This document shows positions 7,788 to 12,673 of a DNA stretch of 12,673 nucleotides, in pieces. Source of the stretch: Gryganskiella cystojenkinii (taxonomy: Eukaryota > Mortierellomycota > Mortierellomycetes > Mortierellales > Mortierellaceae); the NCBI GenBank assembly GCA_015852425.1, contig JAAAIG010000722.1, positions 7,252 to 19,924 of the forward strand, in the 5' to 3' direction. The number at the start of each line of letters is the position of its first letter. Positions within the stretch are counted from its first letter, which is position 1. The position numbers and the translations under genes are program-made. Below the pieces are notes generated by a model. The model was not told the origin of the DNA, did not search any database, and worked only from the letters and a program-made list of their open reading frames with translations.

Positions 7788-8468
7788 ATGAAGTTCTTTG
7801 CCACCATTGCTGCTCTTGCTTGCGTTGTCATTGCCCAGGCGCAGACCACCATCCCGCCAATCACCAACTGTGCCTCCGGTGCCACTGATCTGACAATCAA
7901 CTCGTTCACCTTGGCACCTTACCCCTTGTGTGTGAACCAGAATGTGTGCGCGACTGGCACTGGTCAGTTGAGCACCCCTGTCATCAGTGGTGCCACGTTG
8001 TCGATCGTCGGACGTTACCTCAACAAAATCGTCTACACCGATAACCACGACCTTTGCATCTTGCTCGCTGCTCAGGGGTTCACTTGCCCCATCCCCGTCA
8101 CCATGACCTCCATCACTGCTTGCGTGTTGGTCAAGCCCGGTGCGCCCGTTGGAGTAAGTCTTCAAAGCCGTAAATAATTCTTCGATGCCCGTTTTCTAAT
8201 GAAGCTGACTTGTGGTTTTGCTCTCTTGAACTTTTCTATCCTCAAAATGTAGATCCCCGTCAATCTGCAAGTCCTTGCCACCAACGGCAATGGACATACG
8301 CTCTTCTGTCAGGCTGGTAAGTCGTCATGAGTGACAGAGAAAATGAAACGAGAGAAAACAAAAAAAAATGCCCACTGTTAAGAAAATCAAACTCTAAAAT
8401 CGCGTTTGATTAATTTCTTTTGGTGGACTTTAGCAAACGGTGTCTATGCTGCGAACTGCCCCGCTTAA
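7788..8468 (+). CDS. Small secreted ML-domain lipid-binding protein, copy 1
   Basis: Model: exons 7788-8153, 8253-8316 and 8434-8468; 154 residues; stop TAA. Residues 1-19 are a signal peptide (MKFFATIAALACVVIAQAQ). The mature part has eight Cys (28, 48, 54, 90, 100, 112, 141, 152), a number and spacing suited to disulphides. The pattern fits the ML family of NPC2 and fungal PG/PI transfer proteins: PYPLCV, a C.TGTG segment, GATLSIVGRYLNKIVY, DLC...GFTCPI, a V.VKPGAPV turn, and the final strand GHTLFCQA. Proteins of this family bind lipids or sterols in a beta-sandwich pocket; secretion is read from the signal peptide, the ligand is unknown. Each retained intron would introduce a stop and remove the last Cys residues, supporting the splicing model. 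It is the tandem paralogue of the gene at 11365 but has one more intron. ML assignment is by motif recognition only. Confidence 0.9.
8154..8252 (+). other. Intron 1 of ML copy 1 (shared position)
   Basis: Phase 0 intron with donor GTAAGT and acceptor AATGTAG. A CTGAC at 8205-8209 may be the branch site. It splits ...APVG from IPVNLQV. The second copy has an intron at exactly the same codon boundary, but the intron sequences share almost nothing beyond splice signals and a GAAGCTRAC branch-like element. Confidence 0.9.
8317..8433 (+). other. Intron 2 of ML copy 1 (absent from copy 2)
   Basis: Phase 1 intron with donor GTAAGT and acceptor GACTTTAG. Splicing gives CQA-ANGVYAANCPA, which matches the CQA-ATVTAQNCPA end of the other copy; reading through would end after GKSS. 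It contains the inverted repeat AATCAAAC (8385-8392) / GTTTGATT (8404-8411) shortly before the acceptor. Confidence 0.88.
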
Positions 8469-9862
8469 GAAAAAAGGTCATTCATCCTTCTCGCACTCGA
8501 GAACTTATCCCCTCACTTTTCGCAAAAAAAAAGCGCGTCTTATTGCCGTGGCGCCGGATGGTTTCTTCTTTTGGTAGTTCCCCCCTCCTCTGATAGGAAT
8601 TATGTCAAAGAAGAAAGAGCAATTAAAAAAAAAAAAAAATCAAAAAAGGGATAAGGGCGTTTCTGACTGAACGTTTCCTGTGGGTGGGGTCCCAAGAAAA
8701 ATGAGAGAAGATAATTACCTGCAGGGCGTAAAAAAACCCCCCAGTTCAAGATTGGCGTCGATCCAAAATCGGCGGATAAGAGAAATGACCAAGATGGTGC
8801 GCACACACTCGTCACTGAGCCCACTTTGAGTCCTTTTTCTTGGTGAGAGAAAACAGAGAAAGGCGGCAAAATATCGGAAATCGTGGGGCTAAAAAAAACA
8901 CTTGTTCGCGCACAAACATATTCCTCTCTCACGCCCCACCCTCTTCCGTCCTCTTCTGCATCTCATGACAGAAAAAAAAAAGAACAAAAACTGTATGATG
9001 TTTTCTAGTTCATTCCAACGAAGGGCCATAGGTTGATATCTTCCTTCTCCTTTCTTGAACTTTGCAAGAGAGAAAACCGCGAGGGTGTTGAGGCTGAGTA
9101 AGCTTTGGCAGACCCCCTTTCATTGTTTGTTTATGACTCTCTCTTCATCGGCCTTTTTCTAAAGTAGAAGAGAGGTAATTGTCGGCGAAATGCTTCCGAA
9201 CATTGGGCGAAAAAAATAGGCACATCATTCTTTCTATCTTTGAGCTCATGATCATTCTGAAAACGGTAGACAACAAAAGCCTCTCCTTTCAAGGTTCTCA
9301 GATTCGTTCTGGACCACGACACACGGGATACAACCAACTGGATAAGAATCAAGGGAGGAAGAAAACCAAAAAAGAAAGACAAGAAGCAGAAACATTCAAA
9401 TACTTTCACCTTCTCCTCGCTCCTCTGGTCATGAAGCAACGCCATAAAGTAAAAGAGTGAAGGAGAAGGGAGGAAAGAAACAAAAACAAAAACAGTACTC
9501 CATTCTCCGTGTTCTGAATCTCTTACTTCTTCAATATGTTTACTAAAAAGGAAGAGAGCGGCGATCAGTGCGCGTGATGGCGAGTGTGGAGGATGTGTGG
9601 AGAAAGAAGAAACAACCCAACGTAATTTTATGAGAGCAACAACAAAAAATAACTAAAAAAGCCTTTAGGGCTGGCGTTTTTTTTAAAGCCTTCTTTCCAT
9701 GCATGATGCATGAAGAGAGTCTCGAGACGAAAAGAAAAAAAACGCAAACAATTCGACATCCCTTGGTCAACAAACAAATTCACCATTAAGTGAACAACTT
9801 TCTTGTTTATTTGAACACAAACAACCTGAACAAAAATGTCCATCATGACTAACCTGCAAACC

Positions 9863-9882
9863 AAAAAAAAAAAAAAAAAAAA
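9863..9882 (+). repeat. A20 homopolymer
   Basis: Twenty consecutive A lie in the spacer between the ML genes. No target-site duplication is evident, so there is no support for a retroposed poly(A) tail. Confidence 0.9.
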
Positions 9883-10260
9883 CGAACACGCTCTCGTACC
9901 ATGCGCTCCTTCACTTCCTCTCTCTTCTTCCTGTACACCTCTTGCAACAATGTTTTCCATGCATCGGGTCTCAAGAAAATCACCACTGTGAGGGTCCAAC
10001 CTTCGACGGTTCTAGATCTTTGAACTGTTTTTGGGGTTGCTCAGAAAGGACGGAACGACGGTGCATCCCTATACAGTACATTGAGGACTGTGGTTTTCGT
10101 CGCCCACGTTTTCGTTTTAATCTGCGCGAAAATAAGTAGAATAACGCGTGTTGCAATTTCAAGAAAAAGCACTAGAATTTTCGCGCGATTCCCATCCCAA
10201 ACCGAATAAATACTGTGGGGTTGAGACGGATGTGGTACATGCTGACTGATCGTGCATGAT

Positions 10261-10302
10261 AGAGAGAGACAGAGAGAGAGAGACAGAGGAGGAGGAGGAG
10301 GA
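10261..10302 (+). repeat. GA/GGA compound microsatellite
   Basis: AG dinucleotide units (two blocks separated by C interruptions) pass into GAG/GGA trinucleotide units. It lies about 1.1 kb upstream of the second ML gene and is the purine-strand counterpart of the (TC)n tract at 3870. Confidence 0.9.
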
Positions 10303-11241
10303 AGGGAGCCTTATTTTTCTATTTCTCCACAAGCCATAACTGAAAGACTCATTTGTGTGAGTAAGACCGAGAGCAACCAAAACAATTGTCTGTTGAGGGC
10401 GAGGTGTATTATACATTGCCTACCAACTTCCAGCAAGCTCTTTTTCATCCACTGTTTCATGGCCAACCCAAATCGAGTTTTAAGCCCATAGTCTGCTCAT
10501 TCCACTCTTCCGCGCCTTCTATTTTTTTTTGTACTTTCATGATCCACGTGAACTGACATCCAAGCTCATGATTACGATGACAACCCTCACGCTCGCCCTT
10601 TCCATTCATCGACTCGAAGGCTTTGTCAATTGAAAAAAACAAAAGAGATGAAAAAAACACAAAAAACTTGTAGAGATTCTTCTCAATAATAACATCCGCA
10701 AGGCAGAACGACCTTCAACCTTTGCCACCATCCGCCCCCGAACAATCTCTCCGAGATTATCGGGTTGTTTTTTTTCTTGTTGCCTTTTACTTTGGAGAGA
10801 GATTACCTTCGCAGACATGATCGAAAGCAAAAGCCAAGGAACGCAGGAGGGAGCAGAGGGATAAATGATACACATGCGCAGGCGCGTTAATGTTCATTAT
10901 GACAGAAAGTGTGGATGTTGAGTGAAGGGGAAAAAATAACCGATGGGAGAGTCAAAATACCCGTGGGCGTTTCGCCGCCGGGTCCGCAGTGTGTTTTGAA
11001 AAAAAAGAGTATAAGCCCGTTTGAGGAGGTCCCATGAAATCCTCTGCTCGTTCCTTTTTTGGTTTTTTGCCCTGACTAGACCCTTTCATGTAACTTGAAC
11101 AAAGAAAAAAGGCAAATGAACAAACAAACAATACCCTCACAGCTATTCAGACTTGCATTTCAACGGTTTATTTATTTATTTTGTGCCTGCATTGTCTAAT
11201 TTCAATGGTACAAAAACACAGTGGATTCAAAAACTCGAGAA

Positions 11242-11257
11242 TATATAAGTATAAATA
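11242..11257 (+). promoter_or_regulatory. Double TATA element of the second ML gene
   Basis: TATATAAG (11242-11249) and TATAAATA (11250-11257) lie side by side, 108-123 nt upstream of the ATG at 11365. From about 11262 to 11340 the leader is nearly pure pyrimidine (CTTCC/TTCTC), as in strongly expressed fungal genes, and contains no upstream ATG. Confidence 0.75.
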
Positions 11258-11364
11258 CGTCAACCTCTTCCTTCCATCTTCTCTCTTTTCTCCTTCTTCT
11301 TCATCCTCTTAAGCCTCTCCTTCCTTCCACCCTCAAAACACCACCAAGTCCCCCACAAACAACC

Positions 11365-11941
11365 ATGAAGTTCGTTGCTGCTCTCGTTGCCCTCGTCGCC
11401 GCCACGGTCGTGAGCGCTCAAGTCCCCTGGACCAACTGTGCCAGCGGTGCCACTGATTTGGTCATTAACAGCTTCTCGATCACGCCCTACCCCTTGTGCG
11501 TTAACAAGAACGTGTGTGCGACCGGTACTGGTCAGTTAAGCACCCCGGTCGTCAGTGGTGCCACATTGTCGATCGTCGGACGTTACCTCAACAAAATCGT
11601 CTACACCGATAACCAAGACCTTTGCGCCTTGCTCGCTGCTCAGGGTTTCCCTTGCCCCATCCCCATCACCAAGACCTCCATCACTGCTTGCGTGTTGGTC
11701 AAGCCCGGTGCTCCCGTCAACGTAAGTATTTTCTGAACATTGTACGGTTGTCATCAAAACTGATTCGCTTGATACCTTTTCTCTTGAAGCTAACACGCTG
11801 TTATGCACCCTTCGGTACTTCGGCATTTTGCACTGTTGCAAATAGATTCCCGTCAACCTCCAAGTCCTCGCCACCAACGGCAATGGACACACCCTCTTCT
11901 GCCAGGCTGCTACCGTCACCGCCCAGAACTGTCCCGCTTAA
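11365..11941 (+). CDS. Small secreted ML-domain lipid-binding protein, copy 2
   Basis: Model: exons 11365-11721 and 11846-11941; 150 residues; stop TAA. The start MKFVAALVALVAATVVSAQ is a signal peptide, and the mature protein begins near VPWTNC. All eight Cys of copy 1 are present, with the same ML-type pattern: PYPLCV, GATLSIVGRYLNKIVY, DLC...GFPCPI, a VKPGAPV turn and GHTLFCQA. The function inferred is secreted lipid or sterol binding; the ligand is unknown. The intron at 11722-11845 (124 nt, GTAAGT...AAATAG, CTAAC at 11790-11794) sits at the same codon boundary as intron 1 of copy 1, but the second intron of copy 1 is missing and the C-terminus reads straight through to NCPA. The frame is open upstream of the ATG, but no earlier ATG exists after the TATA boxes, and the ATG has A at -3. 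It is convergent with the partial minus-strand gene at the right edge. Confidence 0.92.
11722..11845 (+). other. Intron of ML copy 2
   Basis: Phase 0 intron with donor GTAAGT, acceptor GCAAATAG and a CTAAC at 11790-11794. It separates APVN from IPVNLQV. Reading through would end the protein after VSIF and lose the final ML strand. Confidence 0.9.
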
Positions 11942-12120
11942 ATATTGGGACTCACAAAAAAAGGCGCTTGTTGCTTTATTTTGGCTTACCTTCATCTTTA
12001 GAGGGGACAACAGCGCTGGCAGGAAAGGAAAATATAACCCTTCAATTCCGCATCTTGTATCTATCTTCACCATCTAAAAAAATCTAAATATTTTTTTTGT
12101 ATTCTTACTTCAAGGCATCC

Positions 12121-12138
12121 GTCATTTCTTTAAATGAC
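12121..12138 (+). other. Perfect hairpin in the 3' region of ML copy 2
   Basis: GTCATTT-CTTT-AAATGAC is a perfect 7-bp stem with a 4-nt loop, about 18 nt before the AATAAA at 12156. It would form in the 3' UTR of the mRNA if that poly(A) signal is used. It may be chance in AT-rich DNA. Confidence 0.6.
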
Positions 12139-12155
12139 TCCATGACCTGAATTGA

Positions 12156-12161
12156 AATAAA
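12156..12161 (+). terminator. AATAAA polyadenylation signal of ML copy 2
   Basis: AATAAA is followed directly by an A-run, 215 nt after the TAA stop. It is the only perfect hexamer in the convergent intergenic region on the plus strand. Confidence 0.5.
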
Positions 12162-12416
12162 AAAAAAAAAATATGAAAAACTTTCCTGTATTGTATCACT
12201 TTTATATCTCAAGTTCAAGACATGCGGAGCTAATTCTGCGTAATTAACATCGAGCTTTCTGGTTATGTGCACCCGACTTCTCGATAGGACTGATGGCGGC
12301 AGCTTGTTGTGTTACTATGTTGGTTCTTTATGTGCCAGAATACGCGATTGTTGTACATTTTTTTAATTTGAGTGTCTGTTTTGCGTTGAAAAAAGGCTGA
12401 ATTGTACAATTAGTTG

Positions 12417-12673
12417 TTACAGTCTAGTCGCCGGGTCTTGGAAAGGCGAGATTTTGGGTACGAGATCATTTGTCTCGAGGATCTTTTGAAGCGATTCCAT
12501 AGTCTGTTGGTTCTGTTTCAAGATCAAAGTCATTGCCTGGAGACTATCCATCATCTCTTGTTGGCCCGGGACCGCTCCGTTCCCGTTCAAAGATGCATAA
12601 CCAGGTCTCGTCGTATCTTCCTCATACGAATGATTGCTGTCGAAACTGTTCCTTATTTGGTCTGTATACAAAA
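12417..12673 (-). CDS. C-terminal fragment of an unrecognised protein
   Basis: The minus-strand frame is open to the window edge and ends with TAA at 12419-12417. The first visible codons (LYTDQIRNSF) contain no ATG, so the gene continues outside the window. The visible 85 residues have an Asn/Ser/Glu-rich start, then MMDSLQAMTLILKQNQ and MESLQKILETND with hydrophobic residues at heptad-like spacing, suggesting a short coiled coil or amphipathic helix, and end in FQDPATRL. I do not recognise the family. The composition is more protein-like than that of other unassigned frames in the window. It is convergent with ML copy 2, with stops 475 nt apart. Confidence 0.65.
   Translation of the reverse strand, partial: LYTDQIRNSFDSNHSYEEDTTRPGYASLNGNGAVPGQQEMMDSLQAMTLILKQNQQTMESLQKILETNDLVPKISPFQDPATRL

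Larger units (their letters stand above)
8469..11364. other. 2.9-kb noncoding spacer between the two ML genes
   Basis: I see no gene, tRNA or transposon ends. The stretch is full of A-runs, including A20 at 9863-9882, and T/C-rich segments. Open frames on either strand consist of Phe/Lys/Ser strings encoded by these runs. A GA-rich microsatellite lies at 10261-10302 and a CACGTG at 10545-10550. The last 150 nt hold the promoter and leader of copy 2. I saw no remnant of a third ML copy by eye, but a diverged relic could be missed. Confidence 0.55.
11942..12416. other. Convergent 3' intergenic region
   Basis: This lies between the stop of ML copy 2 and the stop of the minus-strand gene. It holds an AATAAA at 12156-12161 followed by an A-run, 215 nt after the plus-strand stop, and a perfect 7-bp inverted repeat at 12121-12138. 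No gene is supported and no strong minus-strand poly(A) signal is visible. Confidence 0.55.

Noticed and set aside
9131..9445. 104-codon minus-strand open frame and overlapping plus-strand frame of 93 codons
   Set aside because: Both are encoded by A/T-rich low-complexity DNA, with no coding signature and no conserved motif seen.
9863..9882. A20 as the tail of a retroposed element
   Set aside because: No coding remnant upstream and no flanking direct repeat were seen; many similar A-runs occur throughout the window.
9628..9999. 123-codon minus-strand open frame in the ML spacer
   Set aside because: It contains a Phe run created by the A20 homopolymer and otherwise resembles no protein family.
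11221..11364. In-frame N-terminal extension of ML copy 2
   Set aside because: The frame is open but has no ATG, overlaps the TATA elements, and would bury the clear signal peptide starting at 11365.
1..12673. CRISPR arrays, insertion sequences, rRNA genes or a biosynthetic cluster
   Set aside because: No regularly spaced repeats, transposase motifs, rRNA signatures or biosynthetic enzymes are visible; the window is ordinary fungal genic DNA with two tandem ML genes.

Overview
The window looks like nuclear DNA of a filamentous fungus. Protein genes carry short introns with GTAAGT-type donors and TAG/CAG acceptors, intergenic DNA is rich in A and T/C runs, polyadenylation signals are AATAAA-like, and two nuclear-type tRNA genes lack an encoded CCA end. 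The style of the secreted lipid-binding proteins and of the single-pass membrane proteins reminds me of Mortierella-type fungi (Mucoromycota), but that is an impression from protein texture, not a computed placement.

Layout, left to right. (1) Positions 1-2585, plus strand: the 3' part of a gene for a single-pass membrane protein with a disordered cytosolic tail of about 500 residues; its 5' end lies outside the window. (2) 2879-3146: a divergent pair of tRNA genes, Val(AAC) on minus and Gly(TCC) on plus. (3) 3147-4512: a long noncoding stretch with a (TC)n microsatellite, leading into (4) 4513-6512, plus strand, three exons: a secreted/membrane protein with a signal peptide, an ectodomain resembling the fungal Kre9/Knh1-like Ig fold, a Ser/Thr-rich stalk, one membrane helix and a 240-residue tail. 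(5) 7788-8468 and 11365-11941, plus strand: two tandem paralogues encoding small secreted eight-cysteine proteins that I assign to the ML (MD-2/NPC2/PG-PI-transfer) lipid-binding family, about 2.9 kb apart, each with its own TATA-box promoter. (6) 12417-12673, minus strand: the C-terminal end of a further gene with a coiled-coil-like tail, convergent with the second ML gene.

Nothing indicates a single operon-like system; these are independent eukaryotic transcription units. The most informative signal is the ML pair. Hand codon alignment shows synonymous differences in 13 of 42 codons, then 2 of 51, then 2 of the next 3, then 7 of 21 codons of the following exon: the footprint expected of a short gene-conversion tract. 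Inside that tract, five amino-acid replacements cluster in 20 codons around the DLC...CPI segment. The two copies also differ by one intron.

All gene models are by eye from splice signals and reading frame; no similarity search or transcript data were available.
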